From: Tubiluchus corallicola
Lineage: Eukaryota > Priapulida > Priapulimorpha > Priapulimorphida > Tubiluchidae
Length of the DNA stretch: 64,000 nucleotides
NCBI GenBank assembly: GCA_030141605.1
Contig: JAQGDQ010000252.1
Span: forward strand, 1 to 64,000
Direction: 5' to 3'
This document shows, piece after piece, positions 47,784 to 62,700 of the stretch. How positions within the stretch are numbered: the stretch's first letter is position 1; each line of letters starts with the position of its first letter. Below the pieces are notes generated by a model. It saw nothing but the letters and a program-made list of their open reading frames with translations. It was not told the origin of the DNA and searched no databases. The position numbers were made by a program, and so were the translations under genes.

Positions 47784-50700
47784 TTAATGAGTTTCCTGAT
47801 CTCCCATTGACTGTGACTGCTGCTTCGGTTGCATACATGATCTTGCAACAGACTCAAATAATCTGTCAAATAAACAAAAATCCATTTTGTAAATCTAAAC
47901 AAAGAAAATTAAAAACAATAAACTTTTATTTGCTGACTGCACAGAAATGATTGCCAGGCAAAACAATGCAAGCAAACTGACAAAATATGAATTGGCAATG
48001 CAGGTATGTGAACAAGTTAAATAACATATACGATCTTTTGGCATCCTTTAGTTGAGTTCAGTGATTTAATGAATGTAAATGACATTTGCCTGGTTGAACG
48101 AGGTTGTCTTACTATACAGGGTGGTTTCTTTAGCAAAAACAATGAGTAATAGTACAGAACAATTTATTATATCAAAATATTGATGAAACAAAAGCAAATC
48201 TATCATGGTCTCAAAATTTTGTGTGGAAACCGCAACCGCACCTACAATTTTGAGGGCTGTGATTGAAGCACTAACTCAAAGCACTATAAAATACTCTACT
48301 ACATCTTACACATGTCTCACAAACATACACGTTGAATAAGGATCAATGGCATGTTTTTTATCATCCTAGCATCCACTTATTCCAATGGATAATGCCAATG
48401 TGTTTGACAGGCTTAAGGACTGGGAAATATCCAGGCCATTCATTCAAGTCACTGATTCAAACTTTCCCCTACAGACTGCAGGCTGTACAAGGCAAATTTT
48501 CACATTAAATTTTGAGGGTATGATAAATTCTTGACTGTTTCTGCAATAGTCTGATGTTAATAAATTGCTCAGGGTTGTTGCTCATTGTTTTTGTACCCGC
48601 TCCCCCTAGCGAAAAGCAATTTACCACCGTGTATAATACAACATTATTGTCAGCAGTCGTGCAACAATAAACAAAATACAAAAAACACGATAATAAAACA
48701 ATTTACTAATTGCTGCTATCCTGATTAATGTTTTTCACACAATTCAGCATCAGCAACGTAGCACTCACTGTCATGGGCACCTTAATGTAGGTGTGGTTGT
48801 AACTAGACCAGAACTGAACTTACAATCAGAGACAATTAGTGGAGATGTGAGATTTCACTGGAAGAGACATCTTAACCACGCTTGGATGCTTATATGCCCA
48901 TTCAATGAGAGCACTAAATGACAATGGTACGGCAAATGAAAATGCCCAAAGCAGTTTTTGAATTCCTTATAACCATATTCATTACCTGATTGATTCAGCA
49001 TCGTTCAACTTCAGTCATGAAGCATATGTGCACACGCGCACGCACGCACAAACCCACCCAGGCAGCCGGCCGGCCAGCCACACGCACACACACACACACT
49101 ATGACTACTCAGCTATTTCTCTGAGTAAAAGAAAGTAAAAAGAAAAACAGGCTGAAACTTACTTTTCAATTTCCGGAGCACATCTGACAAAGTCATGGTT
49201 CCAAAACTTAAACGTTGGATTCTTGATCAGCTCTATGAATGTAATAAGGAGACCCCATGGATGAGGTCGGTTGACTATCATTCGTTCAAGAAGAACCCTG
49301 CAAAACAACGAGCTTTTGATGTTCTTCACTACATGTACATGCAAGCAACTTTTACTTAAACAGACAACTCTTGTTTTATTATGTGCCTAAAGCATAGAAT
49401 TGGCAAATCATCAAGTATTAAGTGAAAAATGAGTTATGTGATTAATTTTAGAAAACTAATGCCACTGATTAAATTGATTAGAACCCATACTAGAAACAAC
49501 AGGTGCACAGGGAAATGCGGTGAAAAGTAGTTTGGAAAAAGAAATGGGTGCCGAAAACCAATAAGCTAACGTCTCATTATAGTTGAATATGTGAGAATAC
49601 TACAGGTTCTACTTAATTAGCTTAATTACTGATTTTGAAACTTGCAGACTAAATAAATTTTACAACGTAAGCAGTTGTAAAAAAAATAAAATGGTCCCGT
49701 GATTAAAGCACAAAACGCAAAAATCATATTAGTGCTCACATGCCACGAGTCACGCGTAAACGAAAAGAGGAGTGTACAAAAACGACGATTCTCTTGTAAT
49801 AAGGAAATCACAATTTTCTTATCGACTGGAACTGGTGGACTTTTGACCACTCAACCTAGTGGGCGCTATTACACTTTCGCACCGCCTAGCTTTTTCTAGG
49901 TTATTACTCGTTTTTAGGCTCGTAAGTCATCATTCTATTATTCTTACGTCATCAGTGAATGTTTCCGCTAATCTAATTGTAATTTAATAATATATTTAGG
50001 TATAATTACCAATAATTACGCTGTATTCACAGTTCTACACCTATACAGGGCGTATCGCCATCTTGTTGACGAATTTCGTACTAGTTTATGCATTATCAGG
50101 GCCTAGCTTAAAAGGCACGTGACACACTTTCATCTTCACCGCATTTACGAAATAAAGAAAAAAACCTTTACTTTTTTATAATCTAATAGTAATAATACTG
50201 CAGTAATAAATAAAATTAATGATAAATAACTGCAGTGGTCTAAAATAATTTCCCGCGATACGATACAAACTCCCGTAGCTGCAACCCTAATAATCATAAA
50301 TTATGCGAAGAAACTAAAAATACAGGTTAAGGGCCACACACGTCACTGCGCGAGAGCGATTGCGCATCAGTGATGTAAACACGGTTATTCACGTGCAGCT
50401 TTTAATGGCGGCTGTAGGTAAGTAATGCATGATTTTAATCTGGACTTATAAAGCGCAAGAAGCAATAATATTATGGGAATATGGTGTATATTACGCCTGT
50501 TGGTCTGCTTTCTGGCCTGCAGGCGTGAAAACAACCAATAGGCCAGGAAAAGCTAGGCGGTGCGAAAGTGTAATAGCGCCGACCTAGTGGTAATGTGCAC
50601 TTATGTTACAAAAATATGAAAAAAATAAGTTCTATTATACCTTGTAATCAACTCCTGTAACTGTTCATTATTGGCCTCTGCAAACAGGTAGAGAAGAGTG

Positions 50701-53700
50701 CAGCTGAAGTAGTGAGTATGGCTGTTGGGGTAGCGAAGTTGGTTTGCTATCGCATTCAAAAACAAGTAGCGACCTAAACGCAGAAGCAAATGTATTACGT
50801 AAAGCATGTTAGCTCAATAAGGCATTAAACTAATCAATTAAGCAGCTGTAACACGATTGAAAATGTAAGACAGGAAGACAATTATAAGGTGACTTGTCTA
50901 ATAGATGCAGACATTTGTTAACGCGAACTTAGCAGCTTTAACCTTAACAGTAGTCTTTTCAGCAACTGTATCTATAAATAGTATCATACTTGTATTGAAT
51001 TTAATAATACGTAAAAATAAATTCCCTCGCCATAACACTGAAGCACGCATGTTACATAACAGTTGCCACAGTGATCGATACGAACACTTACCCTCTGTAT
51101 CTAGATCAACAGCTAAATTTTGGAAGATGTCCATATGAGATGAATGAGTGATTGTGCTCATACTGGGTGTCAAACCTTTGCTGTGAATATAAGCTATTGC
51201 CTGGGTTCCGACGTACAATACTAAAGCATTCATGAGTGGGATGTTATACTTCATTCCTGGTTCACACACCTAAATTAGAAATAAAATTTAAAAATCGCTA
51301 ATTAGAAAAATCTGACTAACAACATATAGACACCTTTAAGAAAATGAATAATCAGAATGCTTGCCAATTCGAGTGTGTTTAGGGTGCAGTCTTGTTTAAA
51401 CAGTTATAAACCCTTTCATATTTTACAAAGCAATATAAAAACAATTTTTAGAAAATATGTTAGCACACAAAATATTTCCGTTAATAACTACCAAAATATG
51501 AAGTATTTCGTGTTTGATTAATCGATGTTTTATCAAACTGACTAGTGATATACAATACAGTTTGGTTTTTGAAAATTCATAAATTTATGCAAAATTTGTA
51601 TGAAAAGTTACTGGTTGATATTACTACATACCTGCAAGTTTGTCCTGAGTTCACTCAAGAATGTGACTGGGCTACGAGTCTTGATGTACGAGTCAAGATC
51701 TTTCTTAAAGCTGGCTGGCTGTATGGTGTTAACAAAATTGGTAAGAATGCGAGGTGAATGGTTGATTTCTTGCAGCATGTCCACCTGGATACATACATGA
51801 AGAAACACAAATAAAAATGTTTAAATAGAATGTTAGTCTCAAAATGATGCACAAGTTCTGTATGACCTGCTGAATCATGTACCATACTCTAGAAATGAAG
51901 CAGGCTTGGAAAATTCTGTAATTCAACCCAGGCAAGCTTTAGATATAAGCCAGGAAATGCTTTTCTGCACTTTCAGCCATTTTTGGGGCTTTAATGAAAT
52001 GTACATAATCCAAAACTAATTTTTTTTGTCAATTGTAATAAACTAGCAGTTTTGTAGTCTTTTTGAAATTTTTTGTGGATCAAACTTTACCTAGTAATTT
52101 AATTTCTCTTAATCCAATTTGATCTAAAGATAAGATCTGCTCACTTGACTTAGCAGCCTCTACAATCCATAAGAATGCAGTATGTATGAGAAAACTCTTC
52201 CGTGAGTAATATTATATGAACAATACAAACAAGTTTACATTTTGGTTTTAAAGACTTAACAGTTTTTTCACAAAAAATACCTAACAGTTTTTCCTAGAAA
52301 TAAAATCAACTGGCATAAGTAAAAGACAAACCTTTAGATTGGGGGTAAATGGATCAGGCAGTCTCATGTTACGAGGGAAGGCACTAAGAATCAAGTTGCG
52401 CATTTGAATGCAGTTAGGAGGAATCACATCACAGAAGCCGTAATGGTAATCACAAAGAAATTCCGGAAAATCATGCAGCAGTACCAGTAATGTGCGCAGT
52501 GTGCCCTGAAATAAACAAACCATAAATCTAATTATACATGTATGCTTGATGATACCAAATATTTTTCCTATTTCAGCAACACGACGAAGACTCTTTAAAA
52601 CTTGAAAGCTTGGCACTAAAGAATTTTTATTGGACATTACAATAGTTTTTTCAGTGCTATAATAGAATATATTATTAATTACTAATTACTGGTTTAATGC
52701 TGAGTTTTCTACTTTGAGCAAATTAGCAATGCCTCGCAGATGCGTAAACTTGCAGTGGTCTGAAGCTATCAAGTTCGAACGAAGAGCCTCATTTATTTGA
52801 GTTAGTTGGCTCTAGTAGTATACGAAAGCAGATGTTCTGCATTCATGGAATCATCTGATATGAAAATTGCAGTTAAAGGATTGCTAAGGTCATTATAATT
52901 AAAACAAAGTCTTGCCAAATTATAAACCAAAAAAACATGGTGGGATTTAACATTACATTTCAGTCTACATACAAGAGAAACAGCGGTCAAATTTTTCGAA
53001 AACTCTACACAGAATTAAAATAATAACACAAAGTTCAAAAAACAACACCACCAATGTACCAAAGATAAAACAGATTATCTACAGCAATAAGCTTATGCAA
53101 AAAATTACCTTGTAGAGTAGATGGACTGGTTTCGTTAGCTCGGCATTGCGCAGAAATGGAACCATGAACTTGAACAGATCTACCAGCAACTGGGCATACA
53201 TACCCCATGCCTACAAAGTAATTCGCAAGAACAGTTTGACAGAATGATGCCCGTAGTTTTTGTACATTTTGGGAAAATAAAACAGCCATCTCTAAACAAC
53301 ACATGTAATTATGTAAGCATAAAAGATACAAACCTTTTGCTGAGCAGTATTAGCAAGCATTCTAGCCAAAAACACCCGATGAGAGACAACTTCCAACCAG
53401 GCGTAAGCAAACCCTGGAGCCTTCGCAGGTCTTAAGATGTGCAATGTGTTACTAAGATATAGAATATAATATCTCATTAATAAATTATAGACATAAAAAC
53501 ACACTGGATTATGTAAAAAGTGTATAAAATTCAGGTACCTTTGAAAGTACAAAAAATATACCTATTTAAAATAGCTCTCACTTTATCTCGTAAGCAAATG
53601 TTTCTTTCCTGGCCAGTTGCAAATGTCAAGAGTGTTTTATTATTATTATTGTTGTCAACAAATAAGACACCCAGATTTTATATTCTTTATACAAAACAGA

Positions 53701-56700
53701 TTTGTTAAAAATGTCCTTATTTCAAATACATAGCCAATAGATTAAATCCTTCACAACTATGAATATTTGGGCAGTTTTTTCATCCTCAAACAAAGGGTGT
53801 TTATAACTGTATCAGATACCATTGCAAACCTAGGTACTTTCTGAGAGGGAATTAAATTTTATTTCTAGCGATCTAAATTTAACGTATAGATTTTTTATAT
53901 TCAATTAGTAATCAGCTGGATAATTCAAAAAGTTTGCAAAAATTTCTCATAGTTTTCATTTCATCATCTTCTTGCTTCCCAATGATAGATTGTATCTTAA
54001 ACTGTTCAACAAGAAAACTGTAGAGAATTTATTTCTGTGCAAAAATTCGTAAAAACGTTCAAATCGCTCTAACTTTGTATATTTTTTCAGCTGCTAAAAC
54101 GTGCCAAGATATTATAAAATTTGCTCACACTTGAGCACAAAGCAAAGTTTTTTCCTAAAGTTTGCAAAAAACTGGACAGTGGAAGGTTTAGTTAACAAGG
54201 AATTGTTGTTGCCCGTCACAGATGACGGGTAAATGTATGTACCCATTGGGAAGGTGTTTAATAAAAACAATATGCACGACCATACAGATTTGTGATGTAG
54301 CATCAAGCGTAAATTACCAAAATGCGGTCAAAACTTGAAAGTTGATAGCCTCCAGAATAGGTTCAGGAGCATTAAGTTCAAGAAACAGCAGGATAAAAAT
54401 TCGATGGTACGGCAGCTGCTGATACTCTGTACCTCGTACCTCGTGGTCCTGCAACAGTACTCCGGCAACTATACCTAAAACCTAAAACAAGCACATAATT
54501 TGTGAAAAAATGCTGCAATGAAAGAGCCAGTATCTATCTCCAAGTTCAATGGTATCATCTCTAAAATGATATAATGAACTTGCAAAGGTACAGCTCTTGT
54601 TTTGGATTTATAGAAAACCCTCTTAAACAAGAGAAGCAGTTGGTAGCAATGGTAAGTGAGCCCCCCAGGAGTGATTTTTTGGCACTAATACAGTTACTAA
54701 TGAGGCCATCTTACAGTATTGTTTAACTTTAGTTTTAGTCGCCAAGTACATACTGTGACTACTCAGCTATTCGTCTTGCTCCCGACATTGTGCATGTTTT
54801 TTCAATCAACATAAAATGTTGAGTAAGCAGTGTTAAGTACCATGTAGAGTACATATTTTTCAACTATGCAGACAGAATGTGCTCATCAGAGTTATTATCG
54901 CAATTACATTTTTGTTTCGGTTTGCCGATAACTGCACTTTCAGTTCAGTTTCGGTTTCGTCAAAGTTATTAAGTTTCATAGCCGAAAATCTGGGTAATTT
55001 TTAGTAGTATTTTTCCAAGGTTTTAGTAGCATTCATCCAGTTCACCTTCCTCTTTTCTCCTAGTCGTTAAATCTCTGCTAAAATAGTTCAAATTTTTAGT
55101 GTACCGTGCATGCTAAAAATCAGCTTTTATGGCATTTCTTCAGTATCGACGACTGTGAAGCTTCAAGGTCATCAGACACAATTAAACAAGTTTATTTTAA
55201 TAATTTATGAAAAATAGGCAGTAAACTATTAGCAAAATAAATGCTATTTTTGTTTATTTTTAAATAAATGTTTATTTTATTTTTTTAAAAATTTAGTTCT
55301 GGAAGGTTTTAGCTGCAGTTCTAGAACTGAGCTATCAATTGAATTTCAGGGTTCTAGTTCTAGTTCAGCTGTTATGTAATACAAATTTTTGTTGGCTAGC
55401 CATTTTGACAAATTTGCATCACAGCAAATAAAAGCCAACGGGCAAAAACAATTTTTTTTCGTATTTTAGAATTTTGTTTTTTTTCAGTTTTAATAAAAGC
55501 TGGTTTTGCAAAAATGATTTTGGTTCAGTTTCATTTCTCCATCAGTTTCCTACATTTCATAAATTTTGGTTTCTGTTTCACTCTGCAACTTCAATTTCGG
55601 TAACACCTGATTCCACAGCGACTACATAGCAATGATTTTTGACATTTGAAATGAAATTTGTGATTTTAGTGCTGCAGATGTGACCCTCGCTTTGAATTTC
55701 AGTTTTGTACTCAGCTTTAACACAATATATTTCCTCTGATGCCATATAATTTCGTGCAATAGTAAATCATTACCTATTAAGTTACATTCCTTGTCTGAAA
55801 AAGTGATATTCAAAAACAGAAGATTCACGATGAACTTCATCAAATACACAGGTTAACCATGAAAATGAGAAAATTACGTGGAAATAGCAAATTTACTGCT
55901 TTTGGAATTAACAAAAAAAAGGAAATTTGAAATCTGCTACCTTGTTCAGCAAGTTGATTTTAGTTACAGTGCTGTTCACATCGCCTGAGTGCTTGACCAG
56001 AAGAGCGATCAGTCTCACATAGGCGTCCAGTGTGTGGAAACATTTGGCTCTGACAAGGGTAGGAGAGTGGTTGCTATCACTGAGAGCACGATAAGTTAGA
56101 TCTACACACATCTCAGTACACAAGCGAAAGAAACGTGTAATTAAGTCGTCTGTCTTTAATATTCCTTGCTGATGCATCTGTGAATACAAAGGTAAATAAT
56201 AGCTGGCTCAGTAACAGTCAAAATGTTCTGGATCTGTTCTGAATTTAAATACAACATTATCATGTGTATAAAATTTTTCCGTTACTCAGTGATATAAGTT
56301 ATTAAAAGAAATCATCACAAAGCAGACCTCTATTAATTGTTGATAATCTTAATTTTGCTACTATAAATCAATTGTGCTACAAACTCACAATTTTACGTTT
56401 TTAAACCAAATCTTGCACCTTAATAACAGCCATAATTTAATCGAAGGAAATGTGCATATCAGATTTGACCGTTGATTTGAACTGGATACCCGGAGCAAAT
56501 CTGTTGCATTGCATGCCGTGAAAGCATATAGAAGGCATAAATATTGCAAAAAGTAAGAACTTGAAAGCCTCTATTATACTGCGCTTGTTTCATCTAGCAT
56601 AAAAGAGACGTGGTGTGCAAAAAATGAATTTGGGCTTTGTTACTTCATAGACTCCATTGCATACACCACTAGATGTAGGGCCTTCAGAAAGCAAGGGATA

Positions 56701-59700
56701 CTTTTGGTTTTAAAGATACAAAATCAGTATCATAACCTCACTTATTGCAATGTTATTTAAAAAATTTACTTAACCAACACGAACGACTAGGTCTCCACCC
56801 TCCAGTCATGATTAGCAACATCTCTGTTACACTTTAGCATCACATCAAACCCACACTAGCAATCCGAGTAGTTCCCACCTGTTCACTCACATTGCTGTGA
56901 AAATCTAATAATACACATTTTCATACTCACCTGGGCAACGAAAGCTGGAAAAGCTTTGGTACTGTCACGTCCAGCAGCAGGGGCATGGTACATATTAACC
57001 CATTCTCTGAGTAAAAACTCTGCTTTCTCATGCAAGCCTGGGGGATCATCAAATTGATCCCGTGCTTGAGATATCCCTGAGTGCATCATGCTCGTTGGAC
57101 CTCCCGGAGCCTTGTCCAGCATACCACCATCGACGTTTGACCGCACCATTTCCATTAGTGTTTGCAGGCCTTCGGGGGGTTGCCGGTAGTGCACAGCTAT
57201 TCTAGTCAGCTGCTCGATAGTATTAGCAAGATCAGCCTGCAAAACCAAATTAATTTCAACTTTGCTGAATTGCTCAGCAATACATAGTACTAATTATATA
57301 AATTACATCCTATAATGATTTAAACTAAAATACTTTTGGAGAATACAAATATTTTCCCTTGTTTATTCCAGAATTTATACTGCACCAAAAGAATATTACG
57401 AAGAAAACTCTTAAAAAGGTGGAACAGGTCAAGTCCACTAGATGTCAAGAGATGTTCCTTAAAGATCATCACATTTCCTACATTCTGTCCTGCTTTAAAT
57501 GTAAAATTTTTATGCTACGGGATCAGAAGACTTATTGTCGCTTGATTTCTTCGTGCAAAAATTAGGAAACAGCTGGCATCCACTACAGTATCTAGAACAT
57601 GACACTATCATAGGCAGAAACATCTTCTTTCCTGATATTCTAAGCATATGCCAGGTGATGCGAAAAATGTACCAAAATTTTGTTTATAATAATACAAAAA
57701 GAAAAAATAATGGAAATGTATGAAAATCAACATACTGATGTTACAGGCGCTTATGTATAAGCACTAAAAAATTTAAATCATTTCCTCAGATTAGTTCAAA
57801 GACATAAAAATTCAAAATCAAGAGGTGAAAATAATTAATGTCGAAAAAATGTCACTATTGTTAAAATTTACATCAAGTGCTCCAAGAGGTATTTAGTTGT
57901 AATACTCGAAATTTTTTTCTTTTATTTCTCTGTATCAAATATTCTGTGCAGCCGTCATACACTTACTCTTTAAAGGATTCCAGATGCTGCAACCCAGAGG
58001 ATTATGCCCAATTTTTCCTTCATAAATCTTTGTCAATACTTACCTTGTGGAGATTATGATGTAAATTGGTTGATTTCTTTATTGTTATGTTAATGCCATG
58101 TATTGATAATTTTGTATGTCAACAAGGCTATTTTTCAATGGATGATTAGCTGATATTGTTCTGACATTTAATTTTTTAACCTGCAAGACTTTTTCAGACA
58201 TAACTTAAAAACTACTAAAGCTATAAACTTATTTTTGCAGTGAAAAGTTAATGTATTGTAGTATCACACGTTATGAAAATTCAACATTGTAGAGCACTTA
58301 CTTCTAAAAGTTACTGTAATCTAAATTCTGCATATTTTTTCAGTGATAACCTGATATAAGATTTTGGAATCACCTGCACAAAAAACTCTTAGTATGACAA
58401 AAACAGCATCTCAATTTGTTACCCAGAAAAGTGGTAACACTATCAATATTTAGGAACAAACACATGAATTAGTTGCTGCAAAAGTTCTGGTTTATAGACA
58501 TTTCTTTATAGACATACTTCAGTCACTGGGGTGTTGTGTTTTTCGTCCAAACAGTATAGTTTAACCAGCTGCATAGCAAATGCCACTGCCATGAAGTTCA
58601 TACCATTCTCCAATGACTGAAATAAATATGAAAGTTTAGTAAAAAAAACTAGTTAAACTTGAACTTCTGTTCAAGGGACTCGCTGAGCTCAAGAATGTGG
58701 ACTAGAAATGACATAAATGTCAAATTCTTGAATTTAAGATGGCAAATCAAAAATCCGAATCTGTCAATCGATGCAGAATTTATTCTAGCAGGCCCTATAT
58801 TCCTGAGGAATTACATGATGATCCAATGCAAATTGACAGAGCACAGATTTTGCTCTAGAATGATGTTATTGTTGTCATCTGGAATTCAAGATGGGAAATC
58901 AAAAATCCCACTCTGTCAATTTGTTCCAGAAATTTTTTTAAGTTTCACGATAATAACTTGCAAACTGGCGAGACTTAAGATTTTTCTGAAAATATGTTTT
59001 CACAGCCGCTTGAATTCAAAATAGCTGACCAAAAATATGACTCCATCAATCGATGTGAAATTCATTCTAGTATATTCCTGTAGAGTTTTATGGCACAGCG
59101 AAATCTTGCAAAGTTTAGGTTTTTTCGAAAATTAGATTATCGCCGACATGTTGAATTTAAAATGGCGGATGGAAAATAGATGTGGATGTGGAATTCATTC
59201 TAGAGTATATTAAAGTGAAGTTTCATTTCAATCTACAGCAAATTCACGGAGCCTTAGGCTTTTTTTCAAAGGAGCCTAACCCTAGCAGCATGAACAAGAA
59301 CAACAACATGTAGTAATTTGATGGAGTTCCTCGACCAATAACAAAATGAAAAACACTTCTCGTATACAACATTTCACTAAAACTACATAAAATATAATCT
59401 CTGAACTGTTCAATGTTCTGTCATCATTAATGAACAAGAAAGCTAAACAATTAAGAATACAAAATCATGTCCGTGTCAGCAAAAGAAGATTTATAAGCAT
59501 TACCTGTGCGAGGTGTAAATCATACTGCTGCATGTTAATAAGATGGCTCCTTATAAGGCAGTCAACTGCATCAAGGCTGTACTTGTATTTTTCTCGACTC
59601 TCCGCTAAATACCTGCAAAATAAAGTTAATTACAAACAGTTTAGACAGGTAAAATTTTAGATTGTGGTCCAAATCGAATATTATAGTTTTAGCCATAATT

Positions 59701-62700
59701 TAGTTATATTTCTTCTAGTGAGGGATCAATATATCAGACTGTACCGGAACTGGTGTCGGTATAACCATTTTGGTCAATTCATTAATAGAAGAATTAATAA
59801 GCATAATCAAACATTTAAAGGGAGTCTACATAATCAATTGCTGGCACATAGCGGCATAATATTACTGTGATATATATGGGTTCACCTAGTTCAGTAGTTC
59901 ATACGTAGTACACGTGTACATATAAATTGTTATAGTAATTGTTAAAGTGACTAGACATCTACTACCCTTGATATTGTACAATATTCATGAATTGTACATG
60001 TAAGCATTAGTATGTACCTTCCTAAATTCTAAATTCTTAGATTAGTTAATTTCCGATGAAATTATGGGCCTAAAAATTAGCTTTGCTACTAGTGATGCTC
60101 CAGATATCAGTTTCATATCTAAAAATCGTGATATTTGTGACATTTTGCAGCTAATTGTATCCAATATTATCCGTTACTTACAAAACTTTGATATTCGTAA
60201 ATATTTGCTAATTCGGCTTTTGCAATATGCTATTGAAAATGTTTTTCGAATAATTCAACAGCCGAAAATAAATAAATAAAACATTACCCAAAAACTCAGA
60301 GATCGCTTTAGGCTGTGTTTGCGTCTGTCAAAAATCTTACGCACACTTTCTTTTCGTTTGTGTAATATAATATTACCTAAGTTTCTCATGCCCATGTGTC
60401 AGGCATATTCTTACACATTATTTAAAATTAAACAGCAAATCTGCAGGCAAAACTAGAAAAGTTGGTTTGGTTACCTAGTAACGTGCTTGTTAACCCACTC
60501 TGGCCCATATGCTCGTGGGTCTTGTAGAGTCTTCAACACAAGCAGGTGAGCATCGCGCAGTTGTATTAGCATTTCTGGTTCTGTACCAGGACTACTCGTA
60601 AGACTAAAACTCTCCATTAAGCCTTCAACAGCCTAGAAAACAAATACATTTTTCTCGTCTTTGAAATAAATAAGCAATAAATAAAAAAGCCTAAAGTATG
60701 TCTAAATTGTTATTGTCATTGCTAGCTAGTTATAACCCTTTTGCTGGCAAATTAATGCATTTTTTCATAAAAAATGGGCAAATAAAATTTTCGAAAATAA
60801 GTTATGTTACAGAATCGTGTTTAAAAGTCTATAAAGAATAACAATGTGTTTACTATCACTTACCTATCTATGTTTTGATCCTACACAAGATAATTAGTAC
60901 TAGCATTAGGTCCAGCTACAGCAATGTCACTATAGCTAAAGTGCAAGCTGACTACTATTACATTACCTCATCACTGCTATCACTAGAAGACTACAAGTAA
61001 TCACTCACATTTATATATATATATATATATATATCACTTTCAACAAAATCACTTTGTACAATCTCTCTGCACCATTTGCTGCATTCTTACATGCCGCCAT
61101 GATTACTATGTCCAAACAAAACAAACATGCAACACGTGATTCCTAACGATATATTAGCAACTTTTTGCATAAGTAATGAGGTCAAGAGAAACCTGAAAGG
61201 GCTGTTAGGAAACATAAAATCTGTTAGTAAAGCCTGCACAAACGATCCCTGCAGATCGTAAACCTTTCAGCAGAAGCAAAGCAACAAAAAGTCGCTCTGT
61301 CCGCGAACAAGTAAATGGAAAAAAGTCGTTCTGTCTGTAAGAGTTAAAACAAACAAAATTTATAACGGGCCCACTTCTGCAAGCTTTTTAAAACAAAGCC
61401 AGCCACACTTCATGGTCTTTCACAGCTAACGTCCATATAATTTTCAGAAAAATTTAGCAACTGAGTATAACTAACTGTCTGGACCATTCATAAACTATGC
61501 AGGCAGTATACTTTAATGCCTCAAATAACTTATTAATGTTAAACATGAAACAACAGTTTAAATGCACTAAACCACCTTCTGTAGTAATGCCAAGCCACTG
61601 ATAACATCTCGAGTCTGTCTCACAAGTATTACGGCATCTAGCAAAGACCTCATAGCTGCTGTACTGGGGTCGTTAGGTGGTACAGTTCCCAGGTTACTCT
61701 GAATAAAACCTGTGATAGTTTCCAAGCAACGGTCAAACAAAGGAGACACCTCTTCACCTGATGGAATGTGCGGCTGTTGAGTAATCTGCTGCTGCTGAAA
61801 GTAGAAGTGATGTGCCGATTAGAACTCATAGACTGTAAGTTGTACACATAATAACATCAATTTTCTTTTTTATCAATTCAAGAGCTACAAAATCCTCATA
61901 TAATCTTTCTAAATTGCCTAGTTTTATTAGAAGTTTTACATTTGATTTACATTTCTAAGGAGGAGTTCTCAGAGTAGAATAACCAGTGTTGTACTTACCA
62001 ATGGCGGGGGTCGGGCTAGGTTGGCTGACTGCACAACTTCATTTGTAGGCATGAAGCCCGGAATGTTACGAGCAAATTCTTCATACACTGCAATCTGCCC
62101 AGCCGTGACTCCACCCACCTAATAGAAAAAACACAAGGGTAATACATTTAAATCAAATATATAAATAACCGCAAAATGCATTTATTTTAGGTAAATAGCT
62201 AGTAGCGAAGCAATACAAATTCACACTAGCAAGTCCACTTCCTGATTTTTCGCCTAATATCTTATTTATGGCCATGAAACAGCACTTGAGCTTGCCTCAC
62301 AAACGTAAGTAGTAGGTAACTTTCCAAAGTTGTTGTCTGTATTCAAAAGAGAAAGAAAGTTAGACATAAAATATCACAAACCTTCATATGAATTTTCTCC
62401 GGCATTCTTTCAGCCTGATACGTCAGCACAATAGGATCACAGTAACGACGCCCCTCATTCCGTGCCTGCTTTCGCAGCTCAAATTCATTCTGAAGTCTCT
62501 TGTCCATCTCAGGAATGGCTTTCTCAACTGCTGATTTCTGAATAAAGCTGCAAGCTAGCTCCACGTTGTCGCCGGCAACCATCTGGGCAGTTTGCTCGAT
62601 AACTTCCTTCTGTACTTGCGTGGAACTCGACTAAAAAGCAAAGAATTTTTTCACAACAATTTAACATTGACGATAACATAACCTATGCTAAGATTTTTCT

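Noticed and set aside
51655-51935. Overlapping minus-strand frames beside CNOT1 exon 15
   Set aside because: They are alternative-frame shadows of the 51,632-51,784 exon.
54885-55615. Complete hAT element
   Set aside because: The ends are only loosely inverted and no target duplication was found, so it is listed only as a degenerate repeat.
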